Part shown: piece by piece, positions 46,432-57,600 of the stretch
Layout: the number at the start of each line of letters is the position of its first letter
Position numbering within the stretch: the first letter of the stretch is position 1
DNA from: Macrosoma leucophasiata
Taxonomy: Eukaryota > Arthropoda > Insecta > Lepidoptera > Hedylidae
NCBI GenBank assembly: GCA_036365455.1
Contig: JAWQUS010000010.1
Coordinates: 19,516,501 to 19,580,500 of the forward strand
Length of the DNA stretch: 64,000 bases
Reading direction: 5' to 3'
Program-made: the position numbers and the translations under genes
Notes under the pieces: generated by a model
Told to the model about the DNA's origin: nothing
Databases searched by the model: none
Seen by the model: the letters and a program-made list of their open reading frames with translations, nothing else

Positions 46432-47710
46432 ATAGGTTGGGGAAAAAGTCTTTTCGCATTATAGTATGTATGAACTTGTAATAAAATCTCTTTGGCTGTA
46501 GTATTTGTATCTGGCTGGTTTTGGTATCATTGAAAGTTAACATTTTAAAGAACATAATTCCAAATTCAAATTAGGCAAATGTGTGATTTTCATTTGTTTT
46601 TCGTACTGTCAAGATGAGTGAATCTAATGAAGAAATTCGATACATTTTAAAATTTTACTACAAAAAAGGTAAAAGTGCAACGCAAGCCGCGAAAAAAATT
46701 TGCGATGTTTATGGACCTAGTGCAGTGTCTGTGAGAGTAGCACAAATTTTGTTTAAGCGTTCTCAATCCGGAAATTTTGATGTCAAAAATACACCTCGCT
46801 CTGGTCGCCCTATTACGGATAAAATGGATGCCATTTTTGAAAAAGTGGAGCAAGATCGACATATCAGTAGTTACGACGTAGCTGAAGAACTGAGAATTGA
46901 TCATAAAACAGTTTTGGCGCATTTGAAAAACGCTGGGTACAAAAAAGAACTCGATATTTGGGTACCTCACGAGCTCACTGAAAGAAACCTAATGAACCGT
47001 GTACTCATTTGTGATTCTTTATTACGACGTAATGAAACCGAATCATTTTTGAAGAAGCTGGTGATGAAAAGTGGATCACGTACGACAAGAACGTGCGAAA
47101 AAGGTCGTGGTCAAAGGCCGGTCAGGCTTCACAGACTGTGGCGAAACCCGGGTTAACTCGCAATGAGGTGATGTTGTGTGTGTGGTGGGATTGGAAGGGC
47201 ATTATTCATTATGAGCTATTACCACCAGGCAGGACTATCGATTCTGAACTCTACTGCGAACAACTGATGAGATTAAAGCAAGAAGTTGAGAGAAAGCGGC
47301 CGGAATTGATCAACAGAAGGGGTGTGGTGTTTCATCACGATAACGCTAGACCTCACACATCTATAGCCACCCAGCAAAAATTAAGAGAGTTTGGCTGGGA
47401 GGTGTTAATGCATCCGCCGTATAGTCCTGACCTTGCACCTTCAGATTTCCACCTGTTTCGGTCTCTTCAAAATTCTTTATGCAATGTTAGGTTAACATCA
47501 CAGAGGACTGCCTAATCCACTTGTCGCGGTATTTTGATGAGAAGTCCCAAAATTTTTATAGCAATGGGATTATGTCCCTACCTACAAGATGGCAAAAGGT
47601 TATCGAACAAAATGGTACATACATACTTTAGTTAAATTTAAATAAACTATATTAAAAAATGTTTTGAATTATCTTTAAAAATGCGAAGAAACTTTTTCCC
47701 CAACCTAATA
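46432..47710 (+). mobile_element. Mariner transposon, about 1.28 kb, inactive
   Basis: The ends are inverted repeats: GGTTGGGGAAAAAGTCTTTT at the left and its complement (CTTTTTCCCCAACC) at the right. They are flanked by TA, the mariner target. The interior carries a broken transposase (46614-47633). Confidence 0.92.
46614..47633 (+). pseudogene. Mariner transposase with at least two frameshifts
   Basis: The N-terminal part (46614-47050) encodes the helix-turn-helix region, with SGRPITDKMDAIFEKVEQD, DVAEELRIDHKTV and the linker WVPHELTE. Just before the first catalytic Asp (GDEKWITYD) the frame shifts near 47050. The second frame (to 47515) holds WWDWKGIIHYE and HHDNARPHT, so the D,D34D aspartates are present but not in one frame. 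A second shift near 47480 moves the C-terminal end (RYFDEKSQNFYSNGIMSLP) into another frame. The protein cannot be made whole. Confidence 0.9.
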
Positions 47711-47756
47711 ATAAATCTATGGATATAGAACATATCAGAAAGAGCCTCATTGTTAC

Positions 47757-48265
47757 TTAAACCCTCCAGACACGAGAAAAATATGACAATTGAAATTCAA
47801 TTGTGTCTGGGCGCCGGTGTCCTTACGTTCCTTGACAGGTTAATAAAATGGCAACAAAAATTTGTCACCAGCTCAAATCAAAAAAGACTTCTGATTTTGC
47901 TTCAACTTATGCCATTTCAGCTGTTATGCCTCTGTGCTAGGAATTACGGAACAGTTCAGTACGCGCGAAACCCAAATGCCACCGAGTGAAGTTGCCTGTG
48001 TAAACTTTGCGTCGGTCTCTTAGCTCGCGTCGACGACACAGACGTTAAATACCTAAATACAGACCTCTGATACCATACTTATATATAGAAATCAGAGGTC
48101 TCTATTTAGGTGCGTTGCCACTACATCTAAGCAGTTGTCTCTGTGTCAAACTTTACGGGGCCATCACCATCGGATCGGCACATGATATCTGAACACTAAC
48201 AATCAGCGGCAAGTATACTTTTTAATAAATAGATACTGTCATCTCACGTTAAACTCCACACGAAG
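47757..48265. other. Gene-free stretch between the mariner and the small secreted gene
   Basis: Contains faint family A wording (GGAATTACGGAACAGTTCAG, TGCGTTGCCACTACATCTAA) and an inverted match of CAGACCTCTGATACC against ATCAGAGGTCTC near 48060-48102. No coding support. Confidence 0.45.
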
Positions 48266-48758
48266 TCAAGCATAGAGTTGTTTGTTGACATGTTTCTTGA
48301 ATTCCGGATAAATGTGTGGTTTGGTGAATCTGTTGTTATCGAACTCTGCAGTGAATACAGGTTGCATCTTGCTTCCAGCTTGGGCTTTCACCTTCTCTTG
48401 AAAAGTGGCCAGGATTTGCAGAAGTGTCCCTCGGGAAATAGCGTTAAATTCTAAACCGTCTAAACGCCTTATCCCTAGATGGAAGAAAGTTTATTGGACG
48501 GATTAAAGTCATTTTTGTTTTTTATATCAAATTTCAAAGGAAATAGCCATGCTTATAGTCAGCGATAGGTATTCCCCAATTGCATGCCAGTTATCTCACT
48601 CACGAGAAATAAAATTAAATTCCAAGTCTACATATTTTACTTGAACATATTTTACTTTTTTTTAAGTGTCACTTACCCTGCCTGTTGAAGATAGCAGTAA
48701 TATCTGCATCAGAATGAGATAATATCAAAAGATGAATATATAAAAGTATCACCCACAT
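48266..48758 (-). CDS. Unrecognised small secreted protein, two exons, 96 residues
   Basis: Exon 1 is 48758-48677 and exon 2 is 48474-48266, separated by a 202-bp intron. The donor is a perfect GTAAGT and the acceptor is TAG after a pyrimidine-rich run. Phase 1 is consistent across the junction. An in-frame TGA lies five codons before the ATG. The protein opens MWVILLYIHLLILSHSDA, a typical signal peptide. The mature chain of about 78 residues starts near DADITAIFNRQ, has no cysteine, is rich in Lys, Gln, Phe and Asn, and ends HVNKQLYA. A helical middle (LLQILATFQEKVKAQ) is plausible. I recognise no family, so the function is unknown. The gene lies between two sugar-transporter paralogues on the same strand. 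Intact splice signals, frame and signal peptide argue for a real gene rather than chance. A longer 5' untranslated exon cannot be excluded. Confidence 0.75.
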
Positions 48759-51049
48759 ATGAATTACTTTTCATAACCAAACGTGTGCACCTCTTTACGT
48801 AAATGTTAATTGAGTTCTGTTGTAACAGAAAAAACGAGTGTTGCAAAACAAAGTGGTTGTTTTGCAAATGCTTTTGATAAGGTTGAACGGATGAAGTAGC
48901 CTTACGTTGTCCTAGATCAATGTGAATAAAAATTGAAACGCGTAACAACGGAAAAGGATATACTTAGGTAGGTACGCTTTAGGTAATTTCTGACTTTTAC
49001 GTGTGTCAATTTTGATTTTATAGACTAGTGCCATACCGCACCCGCACACGCTATTTTTGCTGAAACTATTGGTAGAAATACACTAAGCAGAACCGGATTC
49101 GCAGAAACTTTTTTAGTAGAACACTAAATTGGCATCAAACTATAGTTGGCACAAATATCAATTCAAGTAATACTCTTATGGCAGAAACTTAGTTGGCATC
49201 ATGGTGAAATTGCAAAAATTCGCGTCGCATAATGTTTATTCGCATAACGATTATTTTTGCAACTCAATATGGAGCCAGATCGTGGGCGCCCCTAACTTTG
49301 CCAGTATATCTCTAAAGTAGGACTATGAGATGAGACACTTGGATTTTTCGTTAACGAAGGTCCGGGTTCATGGTTCTCTTGAAAGAAAATAAAAATGAAA
49401 CGACAATTTTGGTATAGTCAATCTTTTTTATTAAGAATTAAACGTCCAACATTTGGTTTGCAATACACTGAAAAATCAACATTATCACACGCACTTTCAT
49501 TTTATATCACCATTTAATAACTTTTTCATCAACTCATTTTATCTACCTACTTACAATAAAATGCTTTGTTATTTAAAACAGTTAATTTAAATATATACAT
49601 TTCTCAAAAATATACGATTTTATCTACTAAGCTACTGTAGGCATATTTAAATTACTTTGTGCGTTGTATTCAGTAGCATAGACTTATTTAAATGCATTCT
49701 ATTAAACAATCTATAAAACGATACGATTGAAAAAAAATCTTATTCTTAAATTATTACATACAGCACAAAATTAATTTAAATATTACTTATGACTTACAAA
49801 AAATATCTATGGCTGCCATTTTATACATCTAAATGTACTATCTACAAATCATACATTTTAAACACTATAAATAAATGTACCTATCGTTATAATGGCACTA
49901 TTGTTTGTTAGTTTGCTCTACTTGAAGTCTCAATTCATCTAAATTATTTTCTAAGACAATTAATCAAATATTTATAAAAATAATACTCTTTTATTCATAG
50001 GTACTGGTAACTATCAATTATTACTATCTAAATTTAACTTGCTGCATTATAAACCTGCATTAAAGGAGATGTTGCAAAAATGTATGGACCTCCGGCCATG
50101 TATTGTACACAATATCATTAAACAGGCAAAATCAATATAAAAACGTTTTTTGCTGCATATTTTCACTTATTTAGCTTTGTTTGCAGTTACAAAACATTAT
50201 TTGCAGTTAGAATTGCAACTCAAAACCAACATGGCGAGGCGAATATGGCGGGCGATGTCATTTTGACATTTTCATTTTAAAATTGTATTTTGAATATAGT
50301 ACTTAGAGAAAAAAGTAATATTTTCTAAATATTATCAAAATCGATTGATCCCAAGTGTCGTATGTATCGCCGCCATGTTTTAACATAGTTGAAAAGGATA
50401 AAATCGTTTGAGTTAAATGTAATTGTAACTCTAATATATATTCTTGAATAAATTAATTGTATTTTTTTCGGATTCTTCTTTAATTTACCCATTTTTTGAG
50501 GACGTTTACGAACCAGAGCCGAGCTCGCAACATCTCCTTTATTTATGCTTTTATGCACCTTGTAATTATGGCGGACTTAATGCCACCGGGGATTCTTCAG
50601 TTTTCAATGCTTTATACATTTTATACAATGTGCATAATCTGAATTAATTTCAAATACATACTTTTTATATATAAATGTACCATCATTTAATTAAATAAAA
50701 TTGAATACTGACAGATAAATTATCAAATCTTCGAAACCTGAATTCTTTTACATAATATAATAAATTAAATAACATTTATGATAGAAACTGAAATTTGTCA
50801 TTCTAGAAGGAATTTTAGAAATTATAACTGTTACTAATTCTTCAACTATGAGGTACAAACGCCTTCACAATTTTATGCACGATAATAAATGATATATTAA
50901 AATTAAATCTCCATACGATTTGTGTCGATCATAACTTCAGTAAAGGCATCAACGGCGGTAGGTATCACATCATTACCATACAAATATTTACAAAAATATG
51001 TTCATAGCAAAATAGTTCATCTTCATAATTAGGTTTTATTTTTAAAGAA

Positions 51050-51345
51050 AAATGGAAAGAAAAATTTGACTTCAGGCGAGACTCGAACTCGCGACCTACT
51101 GGGAATCTAGTCCAGCCGCTCTTCCAATTGAGCTACTGAAGCCCTGCCCGATTTGTCAAATCTTTCCTTCACATCTATTGCATTGCTTTATGGTAGCAGC
51201 AGCGCCATCTATTGCCAACTATGCTAGTTAGGCAACCGATATAATAGACTTTTCAGTTTATTTGAATATCGTAAGGAAGTCGCTTTTACCCTTAATAATT
51301 GTTTTTATATTATTTCGCATTAACACATGCTTGTGAAATGTATTT
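51050..51345 (-). repeat. tRNA-headed repeat (family F), copy 2
   Basis: On the minus strand 51142-51068 folds as a tRNA. The acceptor GCTTCAG pairs with CTGAAGT, box A is TAGCTCAATTGG and box B is GTTCGAGTCTC, with a perfect T stem. Upstream (ATGTGAAGGAAAGATTTGAC) and downstream (AAATTTTTCTTTCCATTT) flanks match copy 1 at 1954. Confidence 0.75.
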
Positions 51346-51432
51346 TATTGAAGTGAAATTTTTCTTTCCATTTTTCTTTAAAAAAAGAATATATTTCACA
51401 AGCATGTGTTAATGCGAAATAATATAAAAACA
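51309..51432. repeat. Palindromic element with 37-bp perfect arms
   Basis: TTTTATATTATTTCGCATTA through CATGCTTGTGAAAT at the left is matched exactly in reverse by ATTTCACAAGCATG through GCGAAATAATATAAAA at the right. The spacer is about 50 bp and carries the family F tail (TTTCTTTCCATTTTTC). Confidence 0.8.
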
Positions 51433-51609
51433 TTCATAATTAGGTACCTATATTTTTTCGCAAAAGGGTTTTTTGACGTCCACGCTCTTTATTAACCCCA
51501 TAACGGACAGGGCGTGAAAGGACATACGTTAAAAATACATTTTAAATGTATGAGAAGGGTTTTTCCGCTTATTTCCTCTAAACCAACCATCACGATTTTA
51601 TAGTCCAAT

Positions 51610-54600
51610 TCACGCAGTTTCCGTTTGAGTATTCGCCTTCTTCAAAGTTTTTGTTCGGCCGCAGAAATAATCTTCTATTTCTTGAAGAGTTTTTCCTTTT
51701 GTTTCTGGCAGGAATATGTAGAAGAACGCCATGCCTGCAATAAAAATATATAAAACACAAGATTAATTTGGGCATCACCAAAATTTACATGCATAATATG
51801 TACAGGTCGCGCAAATCTTAAAGAGTTAAAAGCATCCTTGATGTTAGGTACATGTCGCAGCGATTGCGAAGTAGGCGATTTTATGGTACAGAAGGAATAC
51901 GCGAGTGACGGAGCTCGCGGACGTAGGCACCACCGCATTACCTAATATATTGTCATTATATAAAGATCAGCATCATCATTGAAGCGCGCATGGCCCAGCG
52001 GCTGGTGTAGATCGTAAGCGATCTGCTCGGTTAAGCACTACGGGCGCGGTCGGGTAGTGTGATGGGTGACCGCTAGTGGCAAATTAAATGCGCGTTTCCG
52101 TGCTTCGGAGGGCACGTTAAGCCGTCGGTCCCGGTTGCTATCGATAGATAGCAGTCGTTAAACCTTGTCGGAGGCCTTATGGGCGGTTTGAAAACATCCG
52201 ACAGCGGGTTGGCCACTAACCCACCCACCTCCACCAATCCGCATTGGAGCAGCGTGGTGGAGTAAGCTCCAGGCCTCCCCCCAAAAAGGGGAGAGACTCG
52301 TGCCCAGCAGTGGGACGTATAATGGGTTGCCATTATTATATAAAGATCAAACTACTGACCAGCAATAGACATGGATCCGTACAGAGCGAAGGCACCGTAG
52401 TCGTTCAGGGCGTGCTTCAAGAAGGGGAAGGTTTTCACTACGGAGAACACCGACAAGTGCGCTGCACACGTTGTAAGACCGCCCACTATACCTCGCACCT
52501 GTAATTTGATAAACCTCATTGTGTACCCCATCATGGACGTCATTTAACAAAATTCAAAATTCAAATCATTTATTTCAAATTGGTCTACAAGGACACTTTT
52601 GCATTGTCGGGTTATAAGCTACCTAGAGAGAATGACTTTTAATAATAATCCAATAGGTATTCATAAATACCAAATTATTAATAATATTTAACCGATATGG
52701 AAATCGTCAAATTTTTCAATTCCTTCATGGAAGAAAAAGAAAAATCTGTTCGTCATATCATTATAAAATAAAATGCTTCGTGGGTATGTATAGTCAATAG
52801 CACAGTCAATATACCTATAACGTGTATTGTATTTGAAAGTGAAGTAATGTACAGTACTCAACAATTAACATCGAGCCTGCGAAAGAGACGATCGGCTCGT
52901 TTCGACTTCGTAGAGCGTTATCTTTGTTGCACATTGCCTACGTAAGCACTGACAGTCGGCATTGGTCAAAACTTGATCAAAATGGTCGACAAACGTCAAA
53001 TAGGTACGGTACTAAAGAGATAACGCTCAACAGACCCGACAGTACACATTGATGTTAAGTGATGACTGCAGCCTATAGACACCTACATAAAGACCAAGGT
53101 CAAAATGCAGATGCGTTACCACTCCAGAGGCCTAAGGTGTTATGCCTCTATGCCGGAAATTACAGGGCCGTACATTACCACCTGACCGAAACACGATAGT
53201 GCTGAACACTACCATTTAGCGTCAAGTACATTAGGTAATGCGGTGGTGCCTACGCCCGCGAGCTCCGTCACTGGAGCTCTACCACCAGTAAAAATTTATA
53301 AATGTATTGTTGAGCATTGTATGGATAGTTTTTATATAGAACTCAAAGAGGAAGAATTTTCCAAAGTTGACCATAGAGACGCTTCTAGCCGCTGTATTGT
53401 TGAAATAAGAGTAACTACAATCGAAGTTCATATCAAAAACTGAAATTAATAAAAATTGTCAATTCTTATACTAAGTGAAAACAACTAAACACGAATAACA
53501 TCGCGAGCTAACTAATATTAATAAAGCTATACCAACCTGAGTAGGATAAACCTCTCCAATCATGACCCAGGGTATGATCAAGTAGCCCAAGGTGCAGGAG
53601 ATCATGAAGATGTAGATGCTGGCCACCGGAATCCAGGAGTAGGAGGGCGGAAGGTTATTCTCCTTCCAGTACTGGACGTAGTACATATATACTGACAGGA
53701 TGATCATTGTAATTCCGCAGCCAAAAGCTGAAAAACAAACGATTTCTTTACTAAGACCAGAGTTCCGCACCCAAATTGTCTACAGATATCTACTTCTACA
53801 AAACCCAAAGGTTAATGGGTAGAAAATGACTTAAACTTAAATGTACCTCCTCTTTGAATCTAAAGAATAACCCCCTTATTCATAAACGTATTTTAGCTAA
53901 AGTGTTGCTAATCTCCCCTTTGTCTTTTTCTATCCTGCACATATGACAATGCAACTGACAAGGACAATGCATTCTATAGCTAAAACGTATCTAATGTACG
54001 TTTATGAATAAGGGGGTAAATACATAATTGAACTTCAACTGCCTCAGTAGCCTAGTAGTAGCAAGCCACTACTACTACGCTGAGGTCCCGGGTTCCATTC
54101 CCGGGTCGGGGATATGGTGTAGAATCTTTTATCTTCGGTTCCATTGGTATTTTTCCATTTTATAGAAGATTCAGAGTAACTCGAAGTTTGGTAATGTGCC
54201 CGGAAATGTTAATTAATTACACCTGTCACGCCACCAGTTAAAGAGACCAAAAACATAACCGGCGAATCATGGGTGTTTGAAGAGTTGAGTTTGAGATGTA
54301 TGATTATATAATAATAATAATGGCAACCCATTATACGTCCCACTGCTGGGCAAGAGTCTCTGCCCTTTTTGGGGGGAGGCCTGGAGCTTACTCCAGATGT
54401 ATGATTGCATGCATTTACCTCTACCTACCCCTTCGGGGTTTGCAGGCGTGAAGTTACGTTACGTTTACATAATTGAAGAGGAACTAATTACCTGATACAA
54501 AAGTCAAAGGGCGTCGACCACATCGCCTGCAGAGGACGCAACCGACCACAGTGAATATGAGGCGCAGTATGCCCATGGATATTGTCAACCAGTGCTTGTC

Positions 54601-57600
54601 GAGAGCCGCACCTGACGCCTGTCAAATATATTGAAAACTAAGGTGAAAATTACAGTGTAAATACACAGACCAATCAGCCTTCCTTCTATAGTCGATGGGT
54701 AAGCCTCAAGCGCATCTACATTTAAAATTTGGGGTTTTCTTGTGTCTTCCAGACCTACAGTATTATCTTACAATATAAACTGAATGCTGGTTGGCCACCA
54801 TTATTACATAAAAAACGAATTTTTGATTATATGAAACATTGCCACATGTAGAGATTCGTGCAAAATGTCTAAATAAATAAGTATTTTTTAGAAATTAAAG
54901 ATTTGATAGTTCTTCATAATTACAACTCCAAATGTCGTAACTTCCAAATGATCCCTTATTTTTCTTAGCTGCTTTCTCTTTAAATAATATGATAGCGCCT
55001 TTGGTAATTACCATACATTTTTTTTTTTATGTAATGGAAGTTGCAAACAATCATGCAGTTCACATTGATGTTAAGTGATGACTACAGCCTATAGACACCC
55101 ACACAATGACCAGAGGTCAAAATGCAGATGCGCTGCCACTCCTGAGGCCTAAGGTGTTATGCCTCTGTGCCGGAAATTACAGGGCTGTACATTACCACCT
55201 GACCGAAACACGATAGTGCTGAACACTACCATTTAGCGGCAAGTAAATTAGGTAATGCGGTGGTGCCTACGCCCGCGAGCTCCGTCACTGGAGCTCTACC
55301 ACCAGTAAAACATACCACATATAGCGCCTATATTTTTATTTCAAAATGATTTCAATATAATTTGCTATAAATATTATCATAGGCGCCCATGGTTATGGTT
55401 TACAACTATAAAACATTACGAACTAGTGGTAGAGTCCCAGTGCAGGAACTCGAGGGAGTAAGCACCACTGACACCTACCACATTAATTTATCTGCCGCTA
55501 AATAGTAGTCTGCCTAACTAATAGTAACTGCCTCGGTAGCCTAGTGGTAGCAGGCCACTACTACTACGCTGAGCTCCTGGGTTCGATTCCCGGGTAGGGG
55601 GTTATCAGAGATAATGGTGAAAAAAGCCTTTATCTCTGGTTCTATTGGGATTTTTCCATTTTCTGGAAATTTCCCAGTACCTCAATGTTTGGTAATGTGC
55701 CCGGAGATGTCAACAGGCTCGCCACCTGTTACATGGGCCAAAACGTAACCGGCGAATCGTGGGTGTTTGCATGTATGCTTGAATGCATGCATTTACCTCT
55801 GCCTACCCCTTCGGGGATTACAGGCGTGAAGATACGTTAAATAGTAGTGTTCAGCACTATCGTGTTCCTGTTAGTTGGTAATGTATGATTCCGTAACAAC
55901 TATCACAGAGACATAATAACTAAGGTCTCAGGAGTGGCAACGCATCTGCATTTTGACCTCTGGTCTTTGTGCGGAGGGTCTATAGGCTACAGTCATCACT
56001 TAACATCAATGTGAACTGTATACTTGTTTGCCAACTTCATAACATAAGAAAATACATTAAGCATTAAAATTATTAAAATTATTTATTATTTTATTATGGC
56101 ATTGCAAACTTAATTTTAACATTGCATACCTCAAAAACTTCAACAGCATAGAAGGTAATAGTGTTGACGCCGCACCACTGGTAGATGAAGAAATAGATAG
56201 CAAGGATTGCAAACGGCTTCAACGCTGACGGGGCCATCAATGCTTTTAGGATTTCCTTTGGGGATTTCAATCTGAAATAGTATGATGATTGTTTAGATCT
56301 CAATATTTTAACAATAAGAAACTATTTATTTTGATTGTTACACACCACGGAATAGAGTGTTACTCACAGAGTCTTACTTAAAGAATAATATTTTGTGTAA
56401 AAGAAAAGCAAGAAGTAGCCGTCCGCAATATTTAATATATGAGTCACTTGGAAATAGAAAAGAAACGTGATTTACTATGTGGCGACTAAAATATAATGTC
56501 CGCATAAAAGCAGCAGCCTTGAGATAATGCATTTAATTCACAAAAGTGCAAGCACTAATTGCCTATAGTAATCACTTATTTTACAGCTAAAATGACCTAT
56601 AGGTACGGTTTGTTGTAATTTATTGACATTTAAACTATCCAAGTCTAACTTGGTTTTATAAATCATCTAACTCAACAAATTAACATCGCGTAACAAAACG
56701 CAAAAATTTTAAAACTGTTTATTAAGTTTAAGGAAAAAAACTGGTTGCCTGTAAAGTCTGTTTTACGGGCGAAGATTTTACGTGACAACGTCTTTTTCTC
56801 GGTAGAAAGGCATTCGCCGGTCCGGCGAACTCTCTCTCGTTCGGTGACTCATCGTTACGTTACCGGGCGTTACACTTTTTCATGAGTGACTCCGAGACGC
56901 AACCTAATTTAAGACGTTGTCACGTCAAAAACTGTAACGTTACGTTACTGTACGTTAATTATACTTTTCCTTTATTATGCATAAATTAACTAAACATTCC
57001 ATTATCATATACTCGTATATAAATGTTTGCGACAACATTCAAAGTGATATATATATATATAGTTATAATATAATCAATAACTTTATTTACTTTCCCGGGC
57101 GTACGATTAATGTTAAAGCAATATCATTAGTTTAATGCACTTTCCAATTACATTAATACAAAGTAACAAGTTGTGGAGTAGACAATTAATTAGATAGTGT
57201 TCATGTTAACTCGCTAACGTTTTATTTACGGGTATTAGTAAATTTAGTTTTATAGATGTTGTACTGTTAAGTATTCTGCGATGGAAGTAAAATTATTCAA
57301 CACGACGAGTCCTCTTACAGAATTTAAAAAAAAAACAATTTTTTGCACAGTATTTCAATTTTTAACTGATTAAAAGGAGTTTTTGGCGGGAACCTTGAAA
57401 GTGGCGTGTGGTGCTCTTATTTTATTTCATTTTCTTGGTGTATTTTTAAGTTATATTGAATAAAGTTGGTGGCATTTTGTTTGATATAGGTTTATAACAG
57501 TGCCCGTGTATAGTGAAATAGAATAACAGTGCGAAAACACGACCTTTCAGGTTGCCTCCAAAACTTCATTGTAAATGTTCTGGTAAAGTAGCCATCGCTT

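Larger units (their letters stand above)
46393..47755. mobile_element. Old palindromic element split by a mariner
   Basis: AATGAGGCTCTTTCTGATAT at 46393 and its complement ATATCAGAAAGAGCCTCATT at about 47736-47755 form the outer inverted ends. Removing the mariner leaves about 85 bp, so this was a tiny MITE-like palindrome. Confidence 0.65.
48759..51609. other. Gene-free stretch between the small secreted gene and transporter B
   Basis: 49430-50300 is very AT-rich without recognisable repeats. 50410-50540 repeats the block at 25740-25870. 51050-51432 holds family F and its palindromic end. A possible poly-A signal for transporter B on the minus strand is AATAAA at about 51489-51494. No other exon is supported. 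Confidence 0.45.

Noticed and set aside
50444..50647. 67-residue frame
   Set aside because: Its first half is the dispersed repeat shared with 25740-25870.
52073..52504. Frames of 86 residues on both strands
   Set aside because: One is the antisense of a 5S SINE; the other overlaps a real transporter B exon in the wrong frame.
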